Positions 35,576 through 44,280 of a DNA stretch of 64,000 bases are shown here, in pieces; within the stretch, counting starts at the first letter, position 1, and each line of letters starts with the position of its first letter. Source of the stretch: Pseudomonadota bacterium (lineage in GTDB: Bacteria > Pseudomonadota > Alphaproteobacteria > UBA2136 > JAPKEQ01); contig JAYZXF010000001.1 in assembly GCA_036141575.1 (NCBI GenBank), forward strand, positions 1 through 64,000, written 5' to 3'. The notes below the pieces were generated by a model. That model was not told the DNA's origin and did not search any database. It was given only the letters and a program-made list of their open reading frames with translations. A program made the position numbers and the translations under genes.

Positions 35576-36538
35576 ATGCGTATTTTATTTGTGACACTTA
35601 GTAATATTGGTGATGTAGTTATGTCTACTGCCATTCTTACAAGACTTCTTGAACAGCACCCTGACGCAACGTTTGATATTGTGTGCGGTAAGCCTTCTGT
35701 GGGCTTGTTTGATGATTTCCCAAATAAAGGGGATGTGATTCCGCTGATTAAAATGAAGCATCATTTGCACTATGGTGCGCTGGCTTGGAAGCTGAGAAAA
35801 CGTAAATATGATTTGGTTATTGATCTAAGAGGTTCTCTCATTAGCGTTATGGTTCGTACAAAGAAACGTATGGTCTTTCGTCGTAGCTCTGGGCATAGCG
35901 TTGACCAATTTGCCGCGATGATTCCAGCTTCTTCAAAACCAGAACCAAAACTGTGGATCAGTGATACAGCAGAAATGCCTTTTGAAGCAGAAGAAGGTAA
36001 GTTTTATATAACGCTTGCGCCAACAGCAAACTGGATGGGTAAGCAGTGGCCTCAAAAATATTGGGCTGAATTTGTACAAAAAGTAATCTCGGACAAATCT
36101 TATAAAAATACAAAGTTTGTTGTTCTTGGTGCTCCCCATGAGCGTGAAAGCATTGAAGATTTTATTGCATCGATTCCAGAAGATAACCTGATTGATCTTG
36201 TAGGTAAAACACCGCTAAAAGGTGCGATTGCAGCCATTGCAGGTTCTGACATGTTTGTTGGTAACGATAGCGGGCTTGGCCATATTGCTGCAGCTTTTAA
36301 TGTACCTGTTGTCAGCTTATTTGGTCCAACAGACGATACAGTGTATGCACCTTATGGTGAACATGTAGAAGTTCTTATTGCGCCAGAAAGCGCTTCAGAA
36401 ACACTAAATTTAGAACCTAAAGCATTGCCAAGAATCATGACTGATATTCAGCCAGAGATGGTGTATGATGCTTTACGAGCTTTACAAGATCGTTTAAAAG
36501 TAACGCAGGCAAAAAAGAAGGAAAAAACTTATGCATAG
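35576..36538 (+). CDS. GT9 heptosyltransferase-like glycosyltransferase
   Basis: Probable LPS core sugar transferase at the inner face of the membrane. 320 aa with N-terminal RILFVTLSNIGDVVMSTAIL (the ADP-heptosyltransferase IGDxxxtTPlL pattern), DLVIDLRGSL, and a C-terminal VGNDSGLGHIAAAFNVPVVSLFGPTDDTVYAPYG donor-binding block (normally GPTxPxxxgP). It is first of a tightly packed glycan operon; its stop overlaps the ligase gene by 8 bases. Could act on heptose or another sugar. Confidence 0.9.
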   Translation: MRILFVTLSNIGDVVMSTAILTRLLEQHPDATFDIVCGKPSVGLFDDFPNKGDVIPLIKMKHHLHYGALAWKLRKRKYDLVIDLRGSLISVMVRTKKRMVFRRSSGHSVDQFAAMIPASSKPEPKLWISDTAEMPFEAEEGKFYITLAPTANWMGKQWPQKYWAEFVQKVISDKSYKNTKFVVLGAPHERESIEDFIASIPEDNLIDLVGKTPLKGAIAAIAGSDMFVGNDSGLGHIAAAFNVPVVSLFGPTDDTVYAPYGEHVEVLIAPESASETLNLEPKALPRIMTDIQPEMVYDALRALQDRLKVTQAKKKEKTYA

Positions 36539-37772
36539 AGATGAAGTGAACACTTTGTGGCGTATTTCTGCCATTTGTATGGGGGCAGCTATGCCTGCAA
36601 TGCTACTTGGTAAAGCCATTACATCTATCCTTCTGATTTTAGCCCTTATTTTTGGCATGATGGCTACAAAAGATACGAGTATTCGTAGCAGTGTTTCAAT
36701 GTTTATGTCATCAACACTTGCGAAAGTTATTTTTGCTCTACTTGGTGCCTTTACTCTCTCTTCTTTATTCTCAATTGATCCTAACTACTCGCTTGAGCAT
36801 ACGGGGCAAATGGCAATGGTTGCAGTAGGGGCCTTCTTCCTGTTTGTTGTGCTACGTGAAATGCCATCTCGTTATACAAGCATGGTGATGCGTACACTTG
36901 TGATGAGCACACTTGTTGTGATGATTCTCTGTATTCTAGATGCGACGCTTCAGGATGAACGCCTGTCTTCAGCGCTTCATGGTAAAGATTTCTGGCGCCC
37001 ACACCGTTTGAACTTTATGAGCCCAATTCTGGCGATCCTATTACCGTTTATGTGGGCTTGGATGCTTAAAATGTACCGTGAAAGTGAAGTGATGGCACGT
37101 TACCTTGCTATCCCACTTGTTCTACTTGGCGGTATTGCTGTCTTTCTAACAGGTGGCCGTGCAGGGTGGCTTGCATTTGGCCTTGCTGGTGTTGTGTTCC
37201 TTGGGTTTGCATCTCGTTACCATGGTATTGTTCTACACAAGCGCCACTGGGGACTTGGTATTCTAACAGCAGGTATTGGCCTGATTGGATACGGTTACAG
37301 TCGTGGCTATCACATTCTTATGGAGCGTATTCAGTTTTGGAATGAGCCATTTGGTGTGGGTTCTGGCCGTGATCAAATCTGGAGTTTTGCCATTGAACAT
37401 ATGGATAAAAACCCTGTGACAGGTATTGGTGTAAATGCATTTAGAAAGCTTCCTGTACCAGCAGAGGGAATTGCCTCAAATGCACATCCACATAACTTTA
37501 TTATTCAGCTTTTCCTAGAAACGGGTGCGCTTGGCCTTATTGCAGGTCTTGTACTTTGGGGGCTTGTGTTTAAGCAATTCTGGCATGGTGCTAAGGCAGA
37601 CCTTTACGCCCTTGCTGGATTGAGTTCATTCATGGCGTTTTCACTTGCAGCTCTGTTTAGTGCGTCTATCTTTAACGCAACATGGTTGGTATTTGCAATT
37701 GTGCCTGCACTGATTGCCTACCGCATGGGATGGAGAACATCGCGTACACTGACAAAGAAGAAAAAAGCATAA
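36531..37772 (+). CDS. O-antigen ligase family membrane protein (WaaL-like)
   Basis: Transfers undecaprenol-linked glycan to lipid A-core (WaaL) or polymerises it (Wzy); these cannot be separated by sequence alone. 413 aa with about 10-12 TM helices. Family marks are FLTGGRAGWLAFGLA (conserved Arg-Gly) and the periplasmic-loop/terminal block GIGVNAFRK with SNAHPHNFIIQLFLETGALGLI, which contains the essential-type His. Overlap of 8 bases with the GT9 gene and direct TAA-ATG junction with the next one show an operon. Confidence 0.88.
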   Translation: MHRDEVNTLWRISAICMGAAMPAMLLGKAITSILLILALIFGMMATKDTSIRSSVSMFMSSTLAKVIFALLGAFTLSSLFSIDPNYSLEHTGQMAMVAVGAFFLFVVLREMPSRYTSMVMRTLVMSTLVVMILCILDATLQDERLSSALHGKDFWRPHRLNFMSPILAILLPFMWAWMLKMYRESEVMARYLAIPLVLLGGIAVFLTGGRAGWLAFGLAGVVFLGFASRYHGIVLHKRHWGLGILTAGIGLIGYGYSRGYHILMERIQFWNEPFGVGSGRDQIWSFAIEHMDKNPVTGIGVNAFRKLPVPAEGIASNAHPHNFIIQLFLETGALGLIAGLVLWGLVFKQFWHGAKADLYALAGLSSFMAFSLAALFSASIFNATWLVFAIVPALIAYRMGWRTSRTLTKKKKA

Positions 37773-38549
37773 ATGAGCGTTTTTATTTCTGGGCTTATTG
37801 TTGCCCATAATGAAGAGCAAAAGATTGAGGACGCTTTAAAGTCTCTCGATTTTTGTGATGAGATTATTGTGGTGCTTGATAACTGTACAGATGGTACAGA
37901 AGGCATTTGTAAAAAGTTCACGAAGCATATCCTAAAAGGTTCTTGGCCAATTGAAGGTGAGCGTCGTGCTATTGGTATTGATGCTTGTGCGGGTAAATGG
38001 ATTGTTGAGCTGGATGCGGATGAGCGTGTGAGTGACCCTCTTAAACGCGAGCTTCAGCATACGCTTAAAGATGCACCTGATGGATACTTCCAAACACCTA
38101 TTGATAACTATGTTGGTGGCCGTTTGGTTAAGCATGGTTGGGCCGGCTCTTTTGGAACGACACGTACTAAAAAGGTATTTAGTAAAGGCTCTAAAGTTTG
38201 GGGTATGGATCGTGTGCATCCTAAGCTTGAACTTAAAGGGCAAGAGATGGAACTCTTTAACCCAATCGTGCACCTTGTAGACGATGATATCGATGACATG
38301 ATTGATCGTTTGCAGCGTTACAGTACAGCGATGGCAAAGGACATGAGGGATCGTCATGAGCCTGCGCCACACCCGCTTAAAACATTCAGAAAAATGCTGA
38401 CGCGTTTCTATAAAAGCTACCTGGGTCGTAAGGGCTATAAAGAAGGTCGTATGGGATTCTTCCTTGCTGTTGTTACGGCAATGATGCCACTTATGATTCA
38501 TGTTAAACGAGCGTATGAATATACAGATGACGCCGGCAAAAAATCATAA
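37773..38549 (+). CDS. GT2 glycosyltransferase, KdtX/WaaE-like
   Basis: 258-aa GT-A transferase. The N-terminus ISGLIVAHNEEQKIEDALKS, acidic LDNCTDGT and metal-binding ELDADERV match the WaaE/KdtX branch of LPS core glucosyltransferases; RRVHPKLEL-like DRVHPKLEL and a C-terminal LTRFYKSYLGRKGYKEGRMGFFLAV amphipathic segment are also typical. ATG follows the ligase stop with no gap. Its 3' end is overlapped by the next glycosyltransferase gene. Confidence 0.9.
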   Translation: MSVFISGLIVAHNEEQKIEDALKSLDFCDEIIVVLDNCTDGTEGICKKFTKHILKGSWPIEGERRAIGIDACAGKWIVELDADERVSDPLKRELQHTLKDAPDGYFQTPIDNYVGGRLVKHGWAGSFGTTRTKKVFSKGSKVWGMDRVHPKLELKGQEMELFNPIVHLVDDDIDDMIDRLQRYSTAMAKDMRDRHEPAPHPLKTFRKMLTRFYKSYLGRKGYKEGRMGFFLAVVTAMMPLMIHVKRAYEYTDDAGKKS

Positions 38550-39591
38550 AAAATCCTGCTTGCAGATTATTGGCGCGAAAGGCTCTGGTGGAGCTGAGGC
38601 CTTCTATGTGCGTTTTGTTAATGCACTTTCTAAGCATATGGATGTGCACTGTGTTGTGCGTGAAAAAAGTTGGGTTTCAAAACAGCTGAATGCGTCAAAT
38701 TTGATTCTGCACGAACTTCCTTTTGGAACGATCTTTGATTTTAAAACTAGAAGTAAAATCAACTCATTATCAGATGAATTTAAACCTGATTTTTCACAGG
38801 TGTGGATGAATCGTGCAGGTCAAAAGCTTCCAAAAATGAGCGCACCTGTCGCTGGTCGTATGGGTGGTTATTATAATCTTAAATATTACAGAAACTGTGA
38901 CCATTTGATTGGGAACACAGAAGATATTTGTGCTTACATGAAGACAGAAGGTTGGCCTGAAGAGAAGATACATTATCTTTCTAACTTCCCTGTGATGCCA
39001 GAAGAGGGCTGGCAGAAAAAACGTGATGAAGTTCGTGCTTCTCTAAATTTGAAAACAGGTGACAAGGTCATTTTTTGCGCAGGCCGTTTGCATGAAGTCA
39101 AAGCATTTGATGTGGCCATTCGTGCACTTTCAAAACTTCCTGAAAATACGCATATGATTTTGGTTGGCTCTGGTGGCCTACAAGATAATCTTAAAAGGTT
39201 GGCTTCTGAACTTAATGTTGATGGTCGTATTCACTTTATGGGCTGGCAAGATAACATTACACCATTTGTGGCTGCGAGCGACATCTGGCTTGCGCCGTCT
39301 CGTTATGAACCTCTCGGCAATATTGTACTGGAAGCTTGGGCGCACGAAAAACCTGTGGTAGCGGCGCGCTCTAAAGGGCCTGAGAGCTTGATTCAACATG
39401 AGAAAACAGGATTGTTATTTGATATTGATGATGTGGATGGTTGTGTCTCTCAATTACAAACAATGTTGGGTAATGATAAGGCTGCAAAGGGCATGGTTAA
39501 AGAGGGGAGTGCTTTCCTGAAAGAGAACTTTGGGGAAGATGTGATTATGAAGAAGTACTTGGAGTTTTACGAGCGTATATGTGCGGAATAG
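38527..39591 (+). CDS. GT4 glycosyltransferase
   Basis: GT-B enzyme for surface glycan. The donor-binding half has VIFCAGRLHEVKAFDVAI, MILVGSGGLQDNL and APSRYEPLGNIVLEAWAHEKPVVAA with the GT4 E-x7-E motif. The start is uncertain: ATG 38527 (MTPAKNHKKS) is used because it minimises overlap with the GT2 gene, but ATG 38515 or 38500 are in frame; none has a good Shine-Dalgarno. 354 aa from the chosen start. It overlaps asnB by 13 bases. Confidence 0.87.
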   Translation: MTPAKNHKKSCLQIIGAKGSGGAEAFYVRFVNALSKHMDVHCVVREKSWVSKQLNASNLILHELPFGTIFDFKTRSKINSLSDEFKPDFSQVWMNRAGQKLPKMSAPVAGRMGGYYNLKYYRNCDHLIGNTEDICAYMKTEGWPEEKIHYLSNFPVMPEEGWQKKRDEVRASLNLKTGDKVIFCAGRLHEVKAFDVAIRALSKLPENTHMILVGSGGLQDNLKRLASELNVDGRIHFMGWQDNITPFVAASDIWLAPSRYEPLGNIVLEAWAHEKPVVAARSKGPESLIQHEKTGLLFDIDDVDGCVSQLQTMLGNDKAAKGMVKEGSAFLKENFGEDVIMKKYLEFYERICAE

Positions 39592-41351
39592 CAGGATATC
39601 TTTTTAAAAGCGGTGCACGCCTTTCTGAAAGCCACTTAGAGGGCCTGACACAAGGCGCTGTACAAACGATGCATCACCGTGGGCCAGATGGTCATGGGGT
39701 ACATACAGAAGAGGGGGCGCTGCTTATTCATACACGCCTTTCTATTTTGGATGTAGAACATGGTGACCAGCCTTTATGGAGTCAATGCGGTCGCTATGTG
39801 CTGATTGGTAACGGTGAGATTTATAATTATAAAGACTTGCAAAAAGAGCTTTCCCAAAAAGACATTGCTTGTAAGACAGGATCAGACTGTGAACCTGTTG
39901 TACACCTATTTGCAGAGCTTGGCGCAGAAGTTTTCCATAAGCTGCGCGGTATGTACGCCCTCGCTATCTACGATACTCAAGAGAAAACTTTGACCCTTGC
40001 ACGCGACGCCTTTGGTATTAAGCCACTTTATATTGCTGAAACAGGTCTTGGTGTAGGTTTCGCTTCAGAGCCGAATGTATTTCTGGCTTCAGGGTGGGTG
40101 AAGCGTCAGCTGAATGATGAGAAGCTTTCAGAAGCGCTCGTTCAAAATTGGACAGGTGGTAAAGAGACTCTCTTTAAAGGCATTCAGCGCTTAAGCCCTG
40201 GTGAAGTGTTGACACTAAAAGACGGCAAAGTGATTGAGTCTTCAATTATTCCTGCGCTGAGCACTGCGCCTTATGATGCAACGATGGACGAAGCCTTAGA
40301 CGCGTTTGATAATATTTTCATGGAGAGTGTGGAAAAGCATATGCAGTCAGATGTACCGTTTGGTGTGTATCTTTCTGGTGGCGTAGATTCTTCTGCTGTG
40401 ACAACAGCCATGGCTGAACATGAAAAGCAGGTAAATAGTTTTTCTGTTGGTTTTGATAGTAACGACGTGCCTGATGAAACAGGCCTTGCAGAAGAGGTGG
40501 CAGATGCCCTCGGTGCCAACCATCAAAACATCAGCTTTTCAGAAGAAGATTTTTGGAAGTATCTGCCAGTTATGGTGCAACATATGGATGACTGGTGCTC
40601 TGATTACGCCATTCTTCCAGTCCTTAAGCTTTCTGAATTTGCCTCGCAGCATGTGACTGTGGTGCTAAGCGGTGAAGGCGGAGATGAGTTCTTTGCTGGA
40701 TACAGCCGCTATAGAAAGCCTTTCTGGAAGGGACTGTTCAAAAAACAGAAGAATGATAGCCAGCGTTTTCCTGCGCTCTTTAAAAATGAAATTCAGCTTC
40801 AAAAATCTGATGCACCAATGGAGCTAGACTCTCTGCAAAAGAAACAATGGCAAGATATTACAGGCTGGCTTCCACATGATCTTCTCCTCAAGCTTGACCG
40901 TTCTTTAATGGCTTATGGCCTTGAAGGTCGTGTGCCTTTTGTAGATAAGCAGGTCTCTAACTTTGGCTTTTCACTCGCACGCCATTTAAAGATGAAAGGG
41001 AAAGTCGGTAAACTTCTTGTGAAAACATGGCTTTCACACGTCGTGGCGGGTAAATTCTCTAAAGGGGGATATCTCACGTTTAAAGAGTCTCTCTTTGGTA
41101 AAAAGCGTGGCTTCAGTGTACCGATTGCACATTGGCTTTCTAACCGTACAGAGAATCTTTCACAATATTTTAAATCAAGTGAATGGCTTGAGAACTACAT
41201 CGAACGCAGTGAGCTTGAAAAATGGTTGAGTGCTGGCAAGCTTAGCCAAAAGCAGGCGCTTGTGGTGTTTCGTTTGCTTTCTCTGTGTTTGTGGTATGAT
41301 GTGCATATTGCAAACAAAGGCTATCCAGAAATGTTAAAGAAAGAGGGCTAA
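39579..41351 (+). CDS. asnB: asparagine synthase (glutamine-hydrolysing) family, in glycan operon
   Basis: 590 aa. Class II glutaminase domain with the nucleophile Cys2 (MCGIAGYLF), HRGPDGHGV and SIVGNGEIYN-like LIGNGEIYNY, followed by the ATP-pyrophosphatase domain with SGGVDSSAV near residue 264 and LSGEGGDEFFAGY. All key residues for asparagine synthesis are visible. Placement as the last gene of an LPS operon, overlapping the GT4 gene, also fits a sugar amidotransferase such as WbpS, which amidates uronic acids in O-antigen. The sequence alone does not decide. xseB starts 3 bp later. Confidence 0.92.
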   Translation: MCGIAGYLFKSGARLSESHLEGLTQGAVQTMHHRGPDGHGVHTEEGALLIHTRLSILDVEHGDQPLWSQCGRYVLIGNGEIYNYKDLQKELSQKDIACKTGSDCEPVVHLFAELGAEVFHKLRGMYALAIYDTQEKTLTLARDAFGIKPLYIAETGLGVGFASEPNVFLASGWVKRQLNDEKLSEALVQNWTGGKETLFKGIQRLSPGEVLTLKDGKVIESSIIPALSTAPYDATMDEALDAFDNIFMESVEKHMQSDVPFGVYLSGGVDSSAVTTAMAEHEKQVNSFSVGFDSNDVPDETGLAEEVADALGANHQNISFSEEDFWKYLPVMVQHMDDWCSDYAILPVLKLSEFASQHVTVVLSGEGGDEFFAGYSRYRKPFWKGLFKKQKNDSQRFPALFKNEIQLQKSDAPMELDSLQKKQWQDITGWLPHDLLLKLDRSLMAYGLEGRVPFVDKQVSNFGFSLARHLKMKGKVGKLLVKTWLSHVVAGKFSKGGYLTFKESLFGKKRGFSVPIAHWLSNRTENLSQYFKSSEWLENYIERSELEKWLSAGKLSQKQALVVFRLLSLCLWYDVHIANKGYPEMLKKEG

Positions 41352-41354
41352 GAT

Positions 41355-41591
41355 ATGAGCGCTGAGAAAAAAGATATGAGCTTTGAAGATGGCATGAAAA
41401 ACCTTGAAGGTATTCTTCAGAAGCTAGAAGCAGGTGATCTTCCTCTTGAAGAGGCAATGAAGTCATTTGAAGAAGGCATGAAGCTACATAACCACTGCAA
41501 AAAGCTTTTGGATGAAGCTGAGCTGAAGATTGAAAAGATTGTTGAAAAGGGCGGTGTGCTCACAACAGAAAAAACGGAGCTTAACGGTTAA
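41355..41591 (+). CDS. xseB: exodeoxyribonuclease VII small subunit
   Basis: 78-aa partner of XseA, for single-strand DNA degradation in repair. The family helix-turn-helix pattern is clear: SFEDGMKNLEGILQKLEAGDLPLEEAMKSFEEG. It is 3 bp after asnB and its stop shares one base with the ispA start (TAATG). xseB-ispA linkage is standard in proteobacteria. Confidence 0.96.
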   Translation: MSAEKKDMSFEDGMKNLEGILQKLEAGDLPLEEAMKSFEEGMKLHNHCKKLLDEAELKIEKIVEKGGVLTTEKTELNG

Positions 41592-42520
41592 TGACTGTTG
41601 AATTGATTACAGAACAGGATTTGAAAGTCCTTGAGGAGTACGTGACGGAAACATCTATTGATGTGGAAGGTGTACTAGATAAGGTGATTCCTGCGCCATC
41701 GGAAGATGAAGAAAGCCGTTTGTTTGAAGCCATGCGCTATAGCGTATTTTCTGGCGGTAAGCGTTTGCGTCCTGTTTTGGTCATGGCAACAAATGATATT
41801 TTTGGTGGCGATCGTGACCATGCGATTCGTGTGGCAGCAGCTATTGAGTCTCTGCACACTTACTCATTGGTTCATGATGATCTGCCTTGCATGGATGACG
41901 ATGATCTACGTCGCGGCAAACCAACAAACCATAAGCAATTTGATGAAATGACAGCAGTGCTTGCCGGCGATGCTTTGCAAACACTCGCGTTTGATATTAT
42001 GTCAGATGAGAAGACGCACCCGCAGGGGCGTATTCGCTCAAGCCTTGTCAATACACTTGCAAAAGCTTCTGGTGCGCAAGGTATGGTGGGTGGCCAAATG
42101 ATTGATATGCTGGCTGAAGACATGGAAGAGCTTGACCAGGGCGCGCTTGCACGCTTACAGCGTAAGAAGACGGGCGCTCTATTTAGTGCGTGTTGTGAGT
42201 GTGGTTTGATTTTGAACGAAGATCGTGCCAAGGCTTCTGACCGCATGCACCTCACGAACTATGCCCGTAACATTGGTCTTGCATTCCAAATGGTTGATGA
42301 CATTTTAGATGAAATTGGCAGCGAAGATAAAGTTGGCAAGAAAGTCCGTAAAGATGTTGAACGCGGCAAAGCAACGTTTGCAAGCCTTCTGGGTGTAGAA
42401 GGGGCGCAAAACCAAGCGCGTATGTTGTGTGAGCAGGCGATTCAGAACCTGACGCATTACGGCCCTAAAGCAGACATTCTTCGTATTCTTGCGCAGTTTG
42501 TTGTGGCGCGCGGCCACTAA
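41591..42520 (+). CDS. ispA: polyprenyl (geranyl/farnesyl) diphosphate synthase
   Basis: Condenses IPP with allylic diphosphates to make FPP for quinones and undecaprenol. 309 aa with first aspartate-rich motif DDLPCMDDDD (DDX4D, bacterial FPPS type) followed by RRGKPT, GGKRLRPVL upstream, and second motif MVDDILDE. The ATG overlaps the xseB stop. The N-terminus is a little longer than in E. coli IspA (299 aa). dxs, which often follows ispA in alphaproteobacteria, is not between ispA and tlyA here. Confidence 0.95.
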   Translation: MTVELITEQDLKVLEEYVTETSIDVEGVLDKVIPAPSEDEESRLFEAMRYSVFSGGKRLRPVLVMATNDIFGGDRDHAIRVAAAIESLHTYSLVHDDLPCMDDDDLRRGKPTNHKQFDEMTAVLAGDALQTLAFDIMSDEKTHPQGRIRSSLVNTLAKASGAQGMVGGQMIDMLAEDMEELDQGALARLQRKKTGALFSACCECGLILNEDRAKASDRMHLTNYARNIGLAFQMVDDILDEIGSEDKVGKKVRKDVERGKATFASLLGVEGAQNQARMLCEQAIQNLTHYGPKADILRILAQFVVARGH

Positions 42521-42543
42521 GTGGCCACTAAGGAGAGAAAATT

Positions 42544-43263
42544 ATGCGTTTAGATGTATACCTTTATGAAAATGGTTATGCACGTAGCCGAGCTCGTGCA
42601 CAGGAAATGGTGAAAAGCGGCCTTGTGAAGCTGAATGGTAAGGTTGCCAAAAAGCCTTCTATTAACACGGACCCTTATGAAGTGACTGTAGAAGAGGATC
42701 ACCCTTATGTGTCTCGTGCGGCGCTAAAGCTTAAAAAGGCGCTGGATACGTGGAATATTTCTGTAGAAGGTAAGGTTGCCATTGATATCGGTGCATCTAC
42801 AGGCGGGTTTACTCAGGTGCTATGTGAAGCTGGCGCTGAGAAGGTGTATGCTGTAGACGTAGGAACAGATCAGCTTGCTTCAGAAGTAAAAGCTCTTCCA
42901 CAGGTTGTAGATATGTCTAGAACAGACGGTCGGGACCTTATGCCTGGTCAGTTTGACCCTAAGCCAACTGTTTTAGTTTCTGATTTAAGCTTTATTTCAT
43001 GCACAAAAGTTCTGCCTTTTGTCTTTGAAGAAATTACGACGGTTAAAGAGATTGTTTGCCTTGTGAAGCCTCAGTTTGAGCTTTCTCCACAAGCGATTAA
43101 TAAAAGTGGCCTTGTTAAGGATGAATCTCTTTATGAAGAAGCCATCCAGAGTGTGAAAAGCATGTTTGAAGATGAAGGCTACACAGTTAAAGATCTCATG
43201 GACAGCCCAGTACGCGGCGGTGATGGCAATAAAGAGTTTCTGCTCCATGCGGAGAAAGCTTAA
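42544..43263 (+). CDS. tlyA: TlyA-family rRNA 2'-O-ribose methyltransferase
   Basis: SAM-dependent methylation of 16S/23S rRNA; some members are also called haemolysin. 239 aa: S4 RNA-binding domain at 1-60 (RLDVYLYENGYARSRARAQEM), then a FtsJ/Rossmann domain with VSRAALKLKKALD, the SAM loop DIGASTGGFTQVL and VSDLSFIS, KPQFEL, and GGDGNKEFLL near the end. AGGAGA precedes the ATG. Its stop overlaps the ELM1-like start by 1 base. Confidence 0.94.
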   Translation: MRLDVYLYENGYARSRARAQEMVKSGLVKLNGKVAKKPSINTDPYEVTVEEDHPYVSRAALKLKKALDTWNISVEGKVAIDIGASTGGFTQVLCEAGAEKVYAVDVGTDQLASEVKALPQVVDMSRTDGRDLMPGQFDPKPTVLVSDLSFISCTKVLPFVFEEITTVKEIVCLVKPQFELSPQAINKSGLVKDESLYEEAIQSVKSMFEDEGYTVKDLMDSPVRGGDGNKEFLLHAEKA

Positions 43264-44234
43264 TGGAATTTGATGTTGATGCTTATTTGAAGGGTATCAA
43301 TGTTTGGGTTCTGTCTGATGGCAAGCCTGGTCATGAAAATCAAAGTTTAGGTGTATGTGAGGCTTTGGGTATTACCCCGCAAGTGATTCGTCTTGAAAAG
43401 CGTCCTTTTGGCAAACTTCTACAGTGGCTTTATCCGTCTTGGTATTTTAAAAAGCTCCCAGTTGGCCCATACCCAGATATGATTGTAAGTACTGGCTATC
43501 ATGTTTCTACAGCTGCAAAATGGGTCAAAATGAAGCGTCAAGATACAATGCTTGTGCATATGATGAAGCCTAAAGGCGGGCAGGGTGGCTTTATGGTGCT
43601 GGCAATTCCTGAGCATGACCGTCCAAAAGCTGCGCGTAATGTGGTTTCAACAATGGGCGCACCGCATCGTATTTCTACAGAAAAGCTAACTTCTGAAAAG
43701 GAAAAATGGCAGAAAACGCTGAACCCTGAAGGGAAAATGCTTATTTCAGTCATTATTGGTGGAAATAGCAAGAAATTTACCTTTAACAAGAGTAGTGTTG
43801 AAAAGCTGAAAGCTCAACTTTCAGAGCGTTTTGGTGAAGACGTGCGCTACTTGGTAACAACATCTCGTCGTACAGGTTACACTGAAAATGAGCTGCTAAA
43901 GGCGCACTTTGAGAAACTCGATAGTTACTTTTATGATGGAGAAGGCGAAAACCCTTATTTCGGTATGCTGGCTCTTGCAGATAACATTGTAGTGACAGCC
44001 GAGAGTGTGAGTATGTTGAGTGAATCTTGCGCGACGTCAGCTCCTGTTTATGCGTTTGACTTGGAGCAGGCGCAAAGTATTCCTAAGTTAAAGCGCTTTT
44101 ATGATGGATTTTTGACGTCTGGTCGTGTGGTTGATTTGGCTGAAAAGCATAAAGAAACCAGCTTTATGCCGCATAGTGATGCTATCTCTGTCGCATCATT
44201 TATTAAAAGTAAGCTGATTCAACGTCATATTTAA
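43263..44234 (+). CDS. ELM1/DUF1022-family protein
   Basis: 323 aa of the family that includes plant mitochondrial fission factor ELM1, found widely in alphaproteobacteria. Visible blocks: VWVLSDGKPGHENQSLGVCEAL, PDMIVSTGYHVSTAAKWVK, ISVIIGGNSKKF, YLVTTSRRTG, NPYFGMLALADNIVVTAESVSMLSE and APVYAFDLE. The fold resembles GT-B glycosyltransferases, and location near glycan and TlyA genes fits an envelope role. The bacterial function is not established. Overlaps tlyA by 1 base. Confidence 0.85.
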   Translation: MEFDVDAYLKGINVWVLSDGKPGHENQSLGVCEALGITPQVIRLEKRPFGKLLQWLYPSWYFKKLPVGPYPDMIVSTGYHVSTAAKWVKMKRQDTMLVHMMKPKGGQGGFMVLAIPEHDRPKAARNVVSTMGAPHRISTEKLTSEKEKWQKTLNPEGKMLISVIIGGNSKKFTFNKSSVEKLKAQLSERFGEDVRYLVTTSRRTGYTENELLKAHFEKLDSYFYDGEGENPYFGMLALADNIVVTAESVSMLSESCATSAPVYAFDLEQAQSIPKLKRFYDGFLTSGRVVDLAEKHKETSFMPHSDAISVASFIKSKLIQRHI

Positions 44235-44280
44235 GCTTTAAAAGCTTGATATCCCCATATGTCGTTCTTATATCTTCCGC

